Source: Lachnospiraceae bacterium (GTDB lineage Bacteria > Bacillota > Clostridia > Lachnospirales > Lachnospiraceae). Taken from it: DNA of 64,000 nt. Of the stretch, positions 41,542-51,188 are shown one piece after another (the first letter of the stretch is position 1; each line of letters begins with the position of its first letter). The DNA lies in NCBI GenBank assembly GCA_017624835.1, contig JAGAMG010000044.1, positions 1 to 64,000 on the forward strand, written 5' to 3'. The position numbers were made by a program, and so were the translations under genes. The notes under the pieces are model-generated. The model was given only the letters and a program-made list of their open reading frames with translations, had not been told where the DNA came from and did not search any database.

Positions 41542-42469
41542 TTATTTTCTCCTTATAGGATTTGATTTCTTCCTGATTTGCCAAGACAAAGTGTCCCGGT
41601 ACTATTTCGCTCCAAACAGGTGCATCTGTTTCATAATGATGCATGGAGGGATCATATACAATCAATTCCTTATCACGCTCAGCCTCAGGATTGGGCAAAG
41701 GGATAGCGGAAAGCAGAGCCTGTGTGTAAGGGTGGAGAGGATGCTGGTACAATTCTTCTGTTTCAGCCATCTCCACAATCTGCCCCTGATGTACAACCGC
41801 GATACGATCCGTAATAAAGCGCATAACGGATAAATCATGGGCAATAAACAGATAGGTCAGATTTCTTTCCTTTTGGAGCTTATCCAGCAGATTTAAAACC
41901 TGTGCACGGACGGACACATCCAAAGCGGAGATGGGTTCATCTGCAATAATAAACTGGGGTTCCATAATCAGGGAACGGGCAATACCGATACGCTGTCTCT
42001 GCCCACCGGAGAATTCATGAGGAAATCTGGTGGCAAATTCAGGTAGCAGACCAACCTCTCTTAAAGCCTTTTCTACACGGCTCATACGTTCTTCCTTGGG
42101 AAGGCGGGTGGTATTGGTAAGCCCCTCGCTGACAATATAATCCACCTTTGCACGCTCATTCAGAGACGCAATAGGATCCTGAAAAATCATTTGGATTTCC
42201 TGAGTTACCTTGCGGTCAAGAGCCTTATCGATACGACCGTTAATTTTTTCGCCTTTATACAGGATATCACCGCCGGAGGTAGGATAAATTCGCATAATGG
42301 CGCGACCGATAGTGGTCTTCCCGGAGCCGGATTCCCCTACAATGCCGAAGGTTTCTCCCTCGTACACCTGAAAGGATACTCCCTTGACTGCTTCGAATTT
42401 CTTCTTACCGGAGCCAAAGGAAACCTTCAAGTCCTTTACATCTAACAAAACTTTCTTTTCTTTTTCCAT
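41522..42469 (-). CDS. Oligopeptide ABC transporter ATPase (OppF-like)
   Basis: 315 residues. Walker A is GESGSGKTT, signature [11 protein letters not shown], Walker [13 protein letters not shown], and the switch histidine is in [12 protein letters not shown]. The C-terminal oligopeptide extension contains [13 protein letters not shown]. It pairs with the second ATPase just upstream to energise uptake, here presumably of murein peptides. Confidence 0.93.
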   Translation of the reverse strand: MEKEKKVLLDVKDLKVSFGSGKKKFEAVKGVSFQVYEGETFGIVGESGSGKTTIGRAIMRIYPTSGGDILYKGEKINGRIDKALDRKVTQEIQMIFQDPIASLNERAKVDYIVSEGLTNTTRLPKEERMSRVEKALREVGLLPEFATRFPHEFSGGQRQRIGIARSLIMEPQFIIADEPISALDVSVRAQVLNLLDKLQKERNLTYLFIAHDLSVMRFITDRIAVVHQGQIVEMAETEELYQHPLHPYTQALLSAIPLPNPEAERDKELIVYDPSMHHYETDAPVWSEIVPGHFVLANQEEIKSYKEKINAGISK

Positions 42470-42523
42470 GTGTTTCCTCGTTTATAGTTTGTAACAATAT
42501 TGTTGTGGAACATTCATACCTTA

Positions 42524-43576
42524 TCAGTTATTAAACTTAATCGGCTTAATATCCCGAAGCTTTTTAATATGCTCGGGGGGCTCCACCTTGGGAGAACGGG
42601 GGTCAAGTAACCATGTTTTTGCCTTATGGGTAGGAGAAACCTCAAAGTAAGGAGGGCGTTTTACAAAATCAATCTTAAGCGCCTTAGGGTTTCGGGGAGC
42701 AAAGGCATCACCTACCACCTCATTGAATAGGTTGGGAGGAGTACCGTTGATAGAGAATAACTCCTCACCCTTCACGCCAAGCTGTGGCATGGAGGAAAGC
42801 AGTGCCCAGGTATAGGGGTGCTGGGGATTGTAGAAAATCTCATCGGTCTTTCCGACCTCAATAATATCTCCTGCATACATAACAGCTACGCGGTCTGCGA
42901 TATTTGCTACTACACCAAGGTCATGGGTGATAAAAATGACAGTCAAGTCATATTTTTCCTTCATATCCTTGATAACCTTCAAAATCTGTGCCTGAATGGT
43001 AACATCCAAAGCAGTGGTAGGCTCATCACAAATCAAAATCTTAGGCTTACATGCAATGGCAGTAGCGATAACAACACGCTGACGCATACCACCGGAAAAC
43101 TCATGAGGATACTGCTTATATCTTCTCTCAGCATCGGTAATTCCTACGTCACGGAGATATTGAAGTGCCTTTTCTTTTGCCAGGTTCTTAGGCAGCTTAG
43201 GATCCCTGGTGGTGATGGATTCCAAAATTTGGTCACCAATGGTTTTCAGAGGATTCAAGCTGGTCATAGGCTCCTGTAAAATCATAGCGATTTCACGACC
43301 CCTGATTTGCAGCCAGTCCTTTTCTGTTTTAAAAGCAGCCAAATCACGGTTGTCATAATGAATTTCACCCTGGGCGATATAGCCATTTTTGTCTAAAAGT
43401 CCGTTAAAGGTCTTGGTAAAAACGGATTTGCCGGAGCCGGACTCGCCAACAATGGCGATGGTCTCGCCTCGGTAAATATCAAGAGAAACATTGCGGATTG
43501 CAGTCAAAATCTGCCCACGAAGGTCAAATTTTACTACCACATCCTTTGCTTGTAAAATAATATCGTTATTTTTCAT
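42524..43576 (-). CDS. Oligopeptide ABC transporter ATPase (OppD-like)
   Basis: 350 residues with Walker A GESGSGKSV, signature EFSGGMRQRV, Walker B ILICDEPTTALDV and switch FITHDLGVVANIAD. The C-terminal QHPYTWALLSSMPQLG extension is typical of OppD/DppD. It starts 14 bp after the permease gene. Confidence 0.93.
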   Translation of the reverse strand: MKNNDIILQAKDVVVKFDLRGQILTAIRNVSLDIYRGETIAIVGESGSGKSVFTKTFNGLLDKNGYIAQGEIHYDNRDLAAFKTEKDWLQIRGREIAMILQEPMTSLNPLKTIGDQILESITTRDPKLPKNLAKEKALQYLRDVGITDAERRYKQYPHEFSGGMRQRVVIATAIACKPKILICDEPTTALDVTIQAQILKVIKDMKEKYDLTVIFITHDLGVVANIADRVAVMYAGDIIEVGKTDEIFYNPQHPYTWALLSSMPQLGVKGEELFSINGTPPNLFNEVVGDAFAPRNPKALKIDFVKRPPYFEVSPTHKAKTWLLDPRSPKVEPPEHIKKLRDIKPIKFNN

Positions 43577-43590
43577 ATGCTTTTCCTCCC

Positions 43591-44589
43591 CTAAATATGA
43601 TTTTTCGGGTCGGCAGCATCTGAAAATGCGTTACCGATGATATAGAAGGAAATGGTTACAATGGAAACCACAATTGTGGGGAAAATCAACTGATAACGTA
43701 AGCTGGGGCTCATCATCAGTGCACGGCCGTCATTAATCAGACCGCCCAGGCTGGGAATATTGGTAGGAAGTCCCAGACCGATATAAGTGATAAATACCTC
43801 ATTGCCGATTGCAGCAGGAATGGACAAAGCCATACGCAGCATAATAACACTTACCAAATAGGGAAGGAGATTACGCACAATAATCTTGGGAGTGCTGCTG
43901 CCTACACATCTGGAAGCCAGATTGTACTCTCTGTCACGGATGATAATTACCTGATTACGGATAAATCTTGCCATCTGAATCCAGCCGGTAAGACACATTG
44001 CAAAAATTAATGTCTTTACGCTGGGCTTTAAGATGTAAGAAACTAAAATCAAGATAATGGTATTGGGAATATTGTCCAGTACATTATAAATCTCAGTAAA
44101 AATCCAATCTAATTTACGCACATAACCCCAAAGCACACCTGCAATAATACCTACAAAAGCTTCAATGCAGGCTACGGAAATACCGATAAATAGGGAATTA
44201 CGGGTTCCTGCCCAAATACGTGCCCAAAGATCCTGTCCGATGGAGTTAGTACCGAACCAAAACTGTGCACCGGGAGCAATGTTACGATACTGCAAGCCGG
44301 ATGCATCGTTGTTAATGGCATTGGGGTCATATTGACTGGGAAGAAGGGGCTGGATAAAGGTAAACAGCAGGATTCCCAAAACCACGAATACCAAGAAAAC
44401 AGCCACCTTATTTTTACAAAAGGACTGCAAAGTACTACGCCAGTAGGAGTAGTTGCTGTAGCCGGTTTTTTCCGTATTTTCCTCTTTATATTCTGCAAAA
44501 GAGAATAATTCTTCTTCCGACATATTTTCAGTATAAGTATTTACGTTTTCTTCCAATTTGGATGAGAGACGGTTGCGAAGTGCTGCCAT
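43591..44589 (-). CDS. Oligopeptide ABC transporter permease (OppC-like)
   Basis: 332 residues: cytosolic N-terminal extension (about 1-65), five to six membrane helices, and the EAA-type loop ASRCVGSSTPKIIVRNLLPY. PDPKN-like DPKNHI closes the chain. It shares one base with the upstream permease stop. Confidence 0.92.
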   Translation of the reverse strand: MAALRNRLSSKLEENVNTYTENMSEEELFSFAEYKEENTEKTGYSNYSYWRSTLQSFCKNKVAVFLVFVVLGILLFTFIQPLLPSQYDPNAINNDASGLQYRNIAPGAQFWFGTNSIGQDLWARIWAGTRNSLFIGISVACIEAFVGIIAGVLWGYVRKLDWIFTEIYNVLDNIPNTIILILVSYILKPSVKTLIFAMCLTGWIQMARFIRNQVIIIRDREYNLASRCVGSSTPKIIVRNLLPYLVSVIMLRMALSIPAAIGNEVFITYIGLGLPTNIPSLGGLINDGRALMMSPSLRYQLIFPTIVVSIVTISFYIIGNAFSDAADPKNHI

Positions 44590-45530
44590 TATCGTCCACC
44601 TCCTTTGTTTTTCAAGCTGATACGGGGGTCTACCAGAGTCATCAGGATATCACCCAATAACAGACCGATAACACCTACGGTAGCATATAATAGTACAATG
44701 GCCTGAACCATGTTGTTGTCGTTTTTCTTGATTACATCTACTAAAAGACCGCCCATACCGGGAATGGAATACAGGGATTCAATATAAATGGAACCGATAA
44801 CCGTATTCAAAAATGAGGTGGGCAAATACTGAACCAAAGGTACAAATGCGTTACGGAAAATATGTCTTGTCATAATCTTATTTTCTGCCACACCCTTTGC
44901 AGAAGCCAGACGTACATAATCCTTGGTGCTTTCATCCACCATATAACGGCGAAGCCACATTGCGTAATAAGCAATATTGCCAAGCGACATGGAGATAACC
45001 GGAAGCACCCAGCACAGGGGCTTGCTTGCATCAAATAACAGGGGAACCTTTAATAAAGTAGAACCATAGAGCTGTATAAATAAAAAGTAAACCGCCGCCG
45101 GAACCGCCTGAATAAATACAATAAACAGGGTTCCGAACTTGTCAAACCATTTTCCTTTAAACCTTGCCATATTCATACCCATGGGCAATCCCACCAGCAG
45201 GGAAACCAGAATGGAAAGGGAGCCAAGCTTTACGGATACGGGAATTTTCGTACTTAAAATATCAACTACAGGCACGTTCGCGCGATATCTTCTGGACATG
45301 CCTAAGTCACCGTTTAAAAGCTGTTTATAAAAGTTTACAACCTGAACAGGCATCGGATCTAACAATCCCATACCTTCCAATCCGACCTGAATCTGTTCTT
45401 CGGTCAGCTTATCAAAATTTTCAAAATAACCCTCAATGGGCATCTGTCTCATTAATACAAATACGATGGTAATGATGATAACCAGAGTTAATAATGAACG
45501 TAAAATTCTTTGGAATAAATATTTCGACAT
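44589..45530 (-). CDS. Oligopeptide ABC transporter permease (OppB-like)
   Basis: About 313 residues from MSKYLFQRILRS, preceded by AAGG about 8 nt upstream; the longer frame adds 23 unlikely residues. Helices and the EAA loop VRLASAKGVAENKIMTRHIF match DppB/OppB. The C terminus DPRISLK is typical. The 216-bp gap before it, with palindromes, divides the binding-protein gene from the channel genes. Confidence 0.92.
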   Translation of the reverse strand: MSKYLFQRILRSLLTLVIIITIVFVLMRQMPIEGYFENFDKLTEEQIQVGLEGMGLLDPMPVQVVNFYKQLLNGDLGMSRRYRANVPVVDILSTKIPVSVKLGSLSILVSLLVGLPMGMNMARFKGKWFDKFGTLFIVFIQAVPAAVYFLFIQLYGSTLLKVPLLFDASKPLCWVLPVISMSLGNIAYYAMWLRRYMVDESTKDYVRLASAKGVAENKIMTRHIFRNAFVPLVQYLPTSFLNTVIGSIYIESLYSIPGMGGLLVDVIKKNDNNMVQAIVLLYATVGVIGLLLGDILMTLVDPRISLKNKGGGR

Positions 45531-45552
45531 GTGCGTTACCTTAAAGCCATGC

Positions 45553-45717
45553 AGAAAATATATTTCAGGTGCTCCCGGGAGCTTGCTCACAAGGAGCAAC
45601 CTGAAATATATTTTCTATAGGGCGCAAGCCCGACATGAAATAACATGGTGGCATTTTGCCGCCATGTTATGAATGGCATGGCGGTGTTTTTCTGCGCCAT
45701 GTTATGAATGGCATGGC
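45553..45717. repeat. Palindrome block between binding-protein and permease genes
   Basis: An 18-bp perfect inverted repeat, AGAAAATATATTTCAGGT (45553-45570) with its reverse at 45599-45616, is followed by two 22-bp copies of GCCATGTTATGAATGGCATG plus GC at 45661-45682 and 45696-45717, each itself partly palindromic. An AACATGGTGGC/GCCGCCATGTT hairpin adjoins the first copy. The block lies inside the operon and may set the oppA:oppB ratio by stabilising or partly stopping the transcript. Confidence 0.8.
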
Positions 45718-45746
45718 TGAATTATAGTTTTATTAATATGTTACAA

Positions 45747-47621
45747 TTATTTCTTAGAATTTGCCTCATATTCCTCTAAGGAAATGAAGTGATCCTGAAG
45801 GTGCTGTCCCTTGAAACGGAAGTTAGGAATACTACCGCAGGAAGCATACTGTCCTTCATAAACATCCAGCTTGGTTGCAATGTAAGCACTGATGGAAATT
45901 CCGTAAGGAATAGCCAAAGCATGGTCAATCAGGTAGCTTTCAGCTGCTGCAAATGCTTCATATCTTGCATTCTTATCTGCGTTAGAGGTAATAGCCTTTG
46001 CAGTATCTACCAAATCAAAATATTCCTGAACGGTAGCGGCGGAAGCGGTATTTTCATCAATAGCGGTTCTTAAGAATGCATATTTGTAACCTTCACTGCC
46101 TTCCTCCTGATAGAAAGGATCGGTCCAGGTTTCAGGGTCTGCATAGTCAGCACCCCAGCCACATTTCATGAATGCATAATCACCGCTTCTGCGAACCTCG
46201 GTTAAGAAGGATTCGGAAGGACCTGCTTCTACGATAATATCAATAAAGTCAGTACCTAATACACCCTCCATCTGCTGTTCCACAACGGCACATTCCTTAT
46301 CCCAGTTGGTGGTAGTAGGGTTGTACTTCATTAATACCTTGATGGGGAAGGTAGCACCTGCTGCGGTTAACTCGGTCATAGCAGCTTCCTTGTAGGATGC
46401 TGCCGCTGCTTCATCAAAGCTGTTTGCAGACATAATATCCTTGAAAGCATCCAAAGAAGTAAAGTCTACACCATCAGCATTGGTGGTAAAGCCGGTAGGA
46501 GTAATAGTATTCATAATAAATACATCAGGAGTGTTGGGCTCGCTGATTGCAGTAGGATTGGTTCTGTTCAATGCGGCCATCATAGCCTGACGGAAGTTCT
46601 CATTATTTACAGCCAGCTTCCAGTTTTCAGGCTCATACTCTTCTGCAAAGGTAGGCATAAAGTTGAAGCAATAGAAATAGGAATAATCGGTAGCAGGACG
46701 CTCTTTACTTACCAAAGAAGCAGTGTCTGCACCTGCAAGCCAGTCATCCAGGATATCGGAGCTGATATCTGCATAATCTACTTCTCCACGCTTTACCATT
46801 TCAGGAGCTAAGGTTTCAGCTTCTGCATTGTAGGTCTGGGTAATCTTGGTGATGAACACATTGTCAGCATCCCAATTCAAATCGTTCTTTACCATAACAT
46901 GCTTCTGCTGGGGCTCAAACTCGGACAAGTAGTAGCCGCCGCAGTAATACATGGTTTCCTTGCTGGTTGCAAAGCTTGCACCGGTCTGCTCCAAAAGAGG
47001 ACCATATGCAGGCATGTACACTACATATACCAGAGAGGAAAGGAAATAAGGAACCTCGGTTGCAAGGGTATACTGTAAGGTGTAATTGTCTACTGCCTTT
47101 ACACCAACCTCAGAGAAGTCGATGGGGGAGTAGGTTTTGCCATCCTCTTCAACAGTACCTGCAAGACCCTTGTAATATTCTTCAGCATTAGCAATAACGC
47201 CGAACAGATTCTGTGCATTTGCTGCCTCGTACTCAGGAGTCAGCTGATACTTCATAGCATCTACGAAATCCTGTGCGGTTACCTCAGCAACCTCTTTGCC
47301 GGTGTGGTCAACCCACTTTACACCCTCTCTCAGCTTGAAGGTCCATACCAGACCCTCCTGGGACCATTCCGTAGCAAGAGCTGGAACTAAAGCACCGTTG
47401 GAATCTGTTTCTACCAAAGTATCAATGGTATTAGCAGGAATAATCATGTCATTATAAGTGCTGGTAACCAGATAATTCATGGTAGCAACTTCACTTGCGT
47501 AAAGCTCTGTGTACTCTGCGCCATTAGCAGCACTGCCGGAATCGGTGGAAGAACCACAACCGGTCAGCATGGATACTGCCATAGTAGCCACAAGAAGTAC
47601 GGATAAAAACTTTTTCTTCAT
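45747..47621 (-). CDS. Oligopeptide ABC transporter substrate-binding lipoprotein (OppA-like)
   Basis: About 624 residues from MKKKFLSV, with GGAGGAG before the ATG. A signal peptide with lipobox LTGC (C26 region) precedes an SBP_bac_5 domain: RDGVKW-type stretch LREGVKWVDHTGKEV, WTFKL, and TPTGFTT region. It should deliver peptides to the OppBCDF channel; context points to wall peptides. A longer 630-residue frame is less likely. Confidence 0.93.
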   Translation of the reverse strand: MKKKFLSVLLVATMAVSMLTGCGSSTDSGSAANGAEYTELYASEVATMNYLVTSTYNDMIIPANTIDTLVETDSNGALVPALATEWSQEGLVWTFKLREGVKWVDHTGKEVAEVTAQDFVDAMKYQLTPEYEAANAQNLFGVIANAEEYYKGLAGTVEEDGKTYSPIDFSEVGVKAVDNYTLQYTLATEVPYFLSSLVYVVYMPAYGPLLEQTGASFATSKETMYYCGGYYLSEFEPQQKHVMVKNDLNWDADNVFITKITQTYNAEAETLAPEMVKRGEVDYADISSDILDDWLAGADTASLVSKERPATDYSYFYCFNFMPTFAEEYEPENWKLAVNNENFRQAMMAALNRTNPTAISEPNTPDVFIMNTITPTGFTTNADGVDFTSLDAFKDIMSANSFDEAAAASYKEAAMTELTAAGATFPIKVLMKYNPTTTNWDKECAVVEQQMEGVLGTDFIDIIVEAGPSESFLTEVRRSGDYAFMKCGWGADYADPETWTDPFYQEEGSEGYKYAFLRTAIDENTASAATVQEYFDLVDTAKAITSNADKNARYEAFAAAESYLIDHALAIPYGISISAYIATKLDVYEGQYASCGSIPNFRFKGQHLQDHFISLEEYEANSKK

Positions 47622-47686
47622 AAATTCTCCTCCGTTCATAAAAGTTCTATGTAAAAAAACAGGGTTTCTGTTTTAGTACATATAAA

Positions 47687-48772
47687 TTAAGAAAATTGTG
47701 CAGGCACCTTGGTAATGCCAATACCCGGAGCGTCGGGCATAATAATACGTGGACCCTCATAAATAGGACCACCCTCATAGGGGTCAATCTTACAAAGGGA
47801 AGGACCATCCAGGTCTGCCCTGGTAATAATTCCTTTGGCAGTTGCCAGATGTGCCGCTGCACTGACTGCAATCTTGCTCTCCAGCATGCAACCTATCATA
47901 CATTCTACACTATAAATCTCTGCGATGCTACATATTTTCAAGGCTTCGTAGATTCCGCCTGTCTTCATGAGCTTAATATTAATTAAATCAGCGGCTCTCT
48001 CCTGAATCATGCGGATGGCATCCTCAGCGGAAAATACACTTTCGTCAGCAAGAATGGGAGTAGCAACAGAAGCAGTAACCATCTGCATACCCTTGAAATC
48101 ATGAGCATTAACCGGCTGCTCTACCAAATCAATATTCAGTCCGGCATCCTCCATAGCCCGGATAATGCGGACAGCATCCTTAGCATTCCAGCCCTGATTG
48201 GCATCTACACGAATTACAATGTCAGGACCAACTGCTTCACGGATGGCTTTGATGCGTTCTACATCCTTAAGACCTTCCTTTCCTACCTTAACCTTCAGAA
48301 TACGGAAGCCCTCATTTACAGCTCGTAAGCTGTCCTGCACCATTTCAGGAATGTCGTTTACACTGATAGTCAGGTCTGTTTCCACTTCATTGGTATTACC
48401 ACCCAACACCTTGTATAAAGGTTGTTCCAGATGCTTGGCATATAAATCGTAAATAGCCATATCCACTGCAGCCTTGGCAGAAGTGTTTTTCAAGATGCAG
48501 CTATGTAGCTTTTTCATAATGCCGTCAATATTTTCAATGTCCATTCCAATCAGGGAGGGAGCAATAAAATCACGGATGGCAGTAACAATGGAGCCCTTAG
48601 TATCTCCGGTGATAACTGCGGTAGGTGGTGCTTCGCCAAAGCCTACCATGCCATTATCCGCTTCCACACATACTACAATATCATTTACACTGTCCACACT
48701 GCGAAGTGCTGTTTTAAAGGGAGTTACCAAAGGAATATTGACTTCTCCCAAAGTAATTTTTTTAATTTTCAT
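47687..48772 (-). CDS. L-Ala-D/L-Glu (dipeptide) epimerase
   Basis: 361 residues of enolase superfamily, muconate-lactonizing subgroup. The base pair K160-V-K162, metal ligands D190, E218 and D243, and the second base K267 match the L-Ala-D/L-Glu epimerase set. It turns the L-Ala-D-Glu from murein peptides into L-Ala-L-Glu for further use. The start shares a base with the upstream hydrolase stop, so the two are co-translated. Confidence 0.92.
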   Translation of the reverse strand: MKIKKITLGEVNIPLVTPFKTALRSVDSVNDIVVCVEADNGMVGFGEAPPTAVITGDTKGSIVTAIRDFIAPSLIGMDIENIDGIMKKLHSCILKNTSAKAAVDMAIYDLYAKHLEQPLYKVLGGNTNEVETDLTISVNDIPEMVQDSLRAVNEGFRILKVKVGKEGLKDVERIKAIREAVGPDIVIRVDANQGWNAKDAVRIIRAMEDAGLNIDLVEQPVNAHDFKGMQMVTASVATPILADESVFSAEDAIRMIQERAADLINIKLMKTGGIYEALKICSIAEIYSVECMIGCMLESKIAVSAAAHLATAKGIITRADLDGPSLCKIDPYEGGPIYEGPRIIMPDAPGIGITKVPAQFS

Positions 48773-49539
48773 CAGGCTTCTCCTTCCAGATATAGCTCCC
48801 AGGCAATATCCTGCATAAATCTTTCGTATTCGGGAGGATTCATCTCATTTCCCATGCAGCAGAGGATAAAAGGCTGTTTGCCGTATACAATACCTACATC
48901 ATGGGTAATACCGTCATCCTCACCGGTTTTATGGGCAATGGGTACCTTTTCCACAAAATGGAAGGGAATTTTGCCGTTTAACCGCTGTTCCTTTAAAACC
49001 TCCAGCATTTCAGCAGAAGCCTCAGGAGAAATCAGCTTGCCCTGATACATTTTTTCCAGCATATCGGCAATTTCCCCGGCGCAGACATAATTCTGGATGC
49101 CACGCTCCGATGCCTCACGGTCAAATAAAAGGCGGTTTACGGAAGTATGCTGATAACCCATTTCCTTCATAGAGGCATTAATCTGTTCCCTGCCAAGTAA
49201 ATCAATCAAAATATTGGTGGCAGAATTATCGCTTAAAATAATCATTAGATTATATAAATCTGCAACTGTCACGGCAAGTCCTGCATGCATACGGTTCAGG
49301 CAGCCGCAGGAGGGACGCTTATCCGTTTCTTTCAGAATGTATTCCCGGTCTTTTGAAAGAAGTCCTGCCTCTATCTGGCGAAAGGCTTCTATCATAATAG
49401 GAATTTTAATCACACTGGCGGCCATCATGGGCATATCTTCATTAATGGAAATGGTCTGACCGGTAACCAGATTTTTATAGAAAAAACTTTTTTTGCCCGC
49501 AATTTGTTCCAAGCGGGAAAGGATTTTTGCTTCTGTCAT
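48772..49539 (-). CDS. Serine hydrolase, class A beta-lactamase fold
   Basis: 255 residues with S42-V-I-K45, S103-D104-N105 and K204-T205-G206, the class A triplet. The usual Glu166 loop motif is not evident, and there is no signal peptide, so antibiotic hydrolysis is doubtful; a cytosolic peptidase or transpeptidase role on wall peptides is more likely. First gene of the murein operon, with the promoter about 95 bp upstream. Confidence 0.85.
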   Translation of the reverse strand: MTEAKILSRLEQIAGKKSFFYKNLVTGQTISINEDMPMMAASVIKIPIMIEAFRQIEAGLLSKDREYILKETDKRPSCGCLNRMHAGLAVTVADLYNLMIILSDNSATNILIDLLGREQINASMKEMGYQHTSVNRLLFDREASERGIQNYVCAGEIADMLEKMYQGKLISPEASAEMLEVLKEQRLNGKIPFHFVEKVPIAHKTGEDDGITHDVGIVYGKQPFILCCMGNEMNPPEYERFMQDIAWELYLEGEA

Positions 49540-49630
49540 AAAAGTACCATGTCTTTCTTGTTTTTTGTAGATATTCTTAATAGCAAAAAAGAGAAAGCAA
49601 CCGCCGGATTACTTCCTCCTAAACACACTT

Positions 49631-49659
49631 TACTTTACCACAGTGAATGGCAAAATACA
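49631..49659 (-). promoter_or_regulatory. Probable promoter of the murein-peptide operon
   Basis: On the minus strand TTGTAT (49659-49654), 17-bp spacer, TAAAGT (49636-49631). The start near 49625 gives an ~85-nt leader to the hydrolase gene at 49539. It lies in the divergent gap with the symporter gene. Confidence 0.5.
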
Positions 49660-49779
49660 ATGATATTTTAATAATTACTCGAAAAAAGTGAATAAAATTC
49701 ATCGTATAGAAAGCGCATAAATTTTATGGAGATGGGAAAAGTAAATGCATAACAAAAAATTGGAAAATTGGAGGAGCGT

Positions 49780-51174
49780 ATGAATCAGTCATCACGTCCT
49801 TTTGGACTTTGGGATAAATTGGGTTATATGTTTGGGGATTTTGGTAATGATTTCAGTTTTATCTTTGCCAGTAGCTACCTAATGGTTTTTTATACAAAGG
49901 TATTGGGTTTGTCAGGAACCATTGTAGGTGCTTTGTTTTTGACAGCCAGAATCGTGGATGCCTTTACAGATGTTACCATGGGTAGAATTGTAGATAGTCT
50001 GCCCACTGCAAGGGACGGACGATTCCGCCCATGGATTCGGAGAATGTGCATTCCGGTAGCAGTTGCCAGTACTATTATGTACTTGTATTTTGTGCAGGAT
50101 TGGGCGTACCCGGCGAAGGTGGCTTATGTAGTAATTACTTATATTCTGTGGAGTAGCTTTTGTTATACCGCAATTAATATTCCCTATGGCTCCATGGCAT
50201 CCGTTATCAGTGCCGAGCCCGGAGACAGAGCCTCTCTGTCAACTTATCGAAGTGTTGGAGCCAGCTTGGCAAGTCTTGTGATTGGTACCTTGGTACCTTT
50301 TGTGATTTATGAAACAGATGCTCTTGGAAATCAAGTGGTAAGTCCCGCAAGGTTTACCCTTACGGCAGTAATCTTTGGCATTTTTGCAGTAATTTGCTAT
50401 GCTCTTTGCTACTTTTTATGTTCAGAAAGAGTTTTCTTTGAAAAAAAGGAAAAGCAAAAGGGAGAAAAGGCAGGGCAAATTTTGACAAGTTTGGGAAAAA
50501 ATAAGCCTTTGCTTGCTTTGGTGTGTGCAGCATTGATTTTGTTACTTGCATCCATGCTGGGACAGACCATGAATAATTATTTGTTTTTGGATTACTTTAG
50601 AAATGCTAAAGCTGTTGCCTGGGTGAATTTGATTACTGTGGGTGCCATGCTGCTGATGGCTCCCTTTATATCAAAAATCACTGTGGCTTTTGGTAAAAAA
50701 GAGGCCGGCGTGGTAGGAATGCTGGTGGCAGGAGTATTTTACTTACTGTTATTTTTTTTACGGGTAAAAAGTATTCCTTTATTTATGGTATTTCTATTTT
50801 TAGGTACGGTAGGTACCGGATTATTCAATATGATTATCTGGGCATTTATTACGGATATCATAGATTATCAGGAAGTAAAAACAGGTAAGAGAGAGGATGG
50901 AACCGTATATGCAGTTTATTCCTTTGCAAGGAAGCTGGGACAGGCATTGGCAGGTGGTTTGGGTGGTTTTGCATTAACTGCCATCGGCTATATTTCCGAT
51001 GCTTCGGTACAAAGTGAGGAAGTGGCGGAGCGTATTTATACAGTGGCCACATTGATTCCCGGGATTTGTTACTTTTTAGTATTTTTGATTATGCTGTTTT
51101 GGTATCCTCTTTCTAAGAGTGAGGTAGAGAACAATACAAGGATATTGCAGGAAAAGAGGCAAAATAAAGAATAA
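49780..51174 (+). CDS. GPH-type sugar:cation symporter (MFS)
   Basis: 464 residues with about 12 helices. The opening FGLWDKLGYMFGDFGNDFSF and MGRIVDSLPTARDGRFRPWI region match the glycoside-pentoside-hexuronide symporters (MelB/UidP-like). GGAGG precedes the ATG at 49780. It probably imports a glycoside or glucuronide with Na+ or H+. The next gene looks like a GH2 derivative, which supports a beta-glycoside substrate. Confidence 0.9.
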   Translation: MNQSSRPFGLWDKLGYMFGDFGNDFSFIFASSYLMVFYTKVLGLSGTIVGALFLTARIVDAFTDVTMGRIVDSLPTARDGRFRPWIRRMCIPVAVASTIMYLYFVQDWAYPAKVAYVVITYILWSSFCYTAINIPYGSMASVISAEPGDRASLSTYRSVGASLASLVIGTLVPFVIYETDALGNQVVSPARFTLTAVIFGIFAVICYALCYFLCSERVFFEKKEKQKGEKAGQILTSLGKNKPLLALVCAALILLLASMLGQTMNNYLFLDYFRNAKAVAWVNLITVGAMLLMAPFISKITVAFGKKEAGVVGMLVAGVFYLLLFFLRVKSIPLFMVFLFLGTVGTGLFNMIIWAFITDIIDYQEVKTGKREDGTVYAVYSFARKLGQALAGGLGGFALTAIGYISDASVQSEEVAERIYTVATLIPGICYFLVFLIMLFWYPLSKSEVENNTRILQEKRQNKE

Positions 51175-51188
51175 GGAAGCAGACAGGT

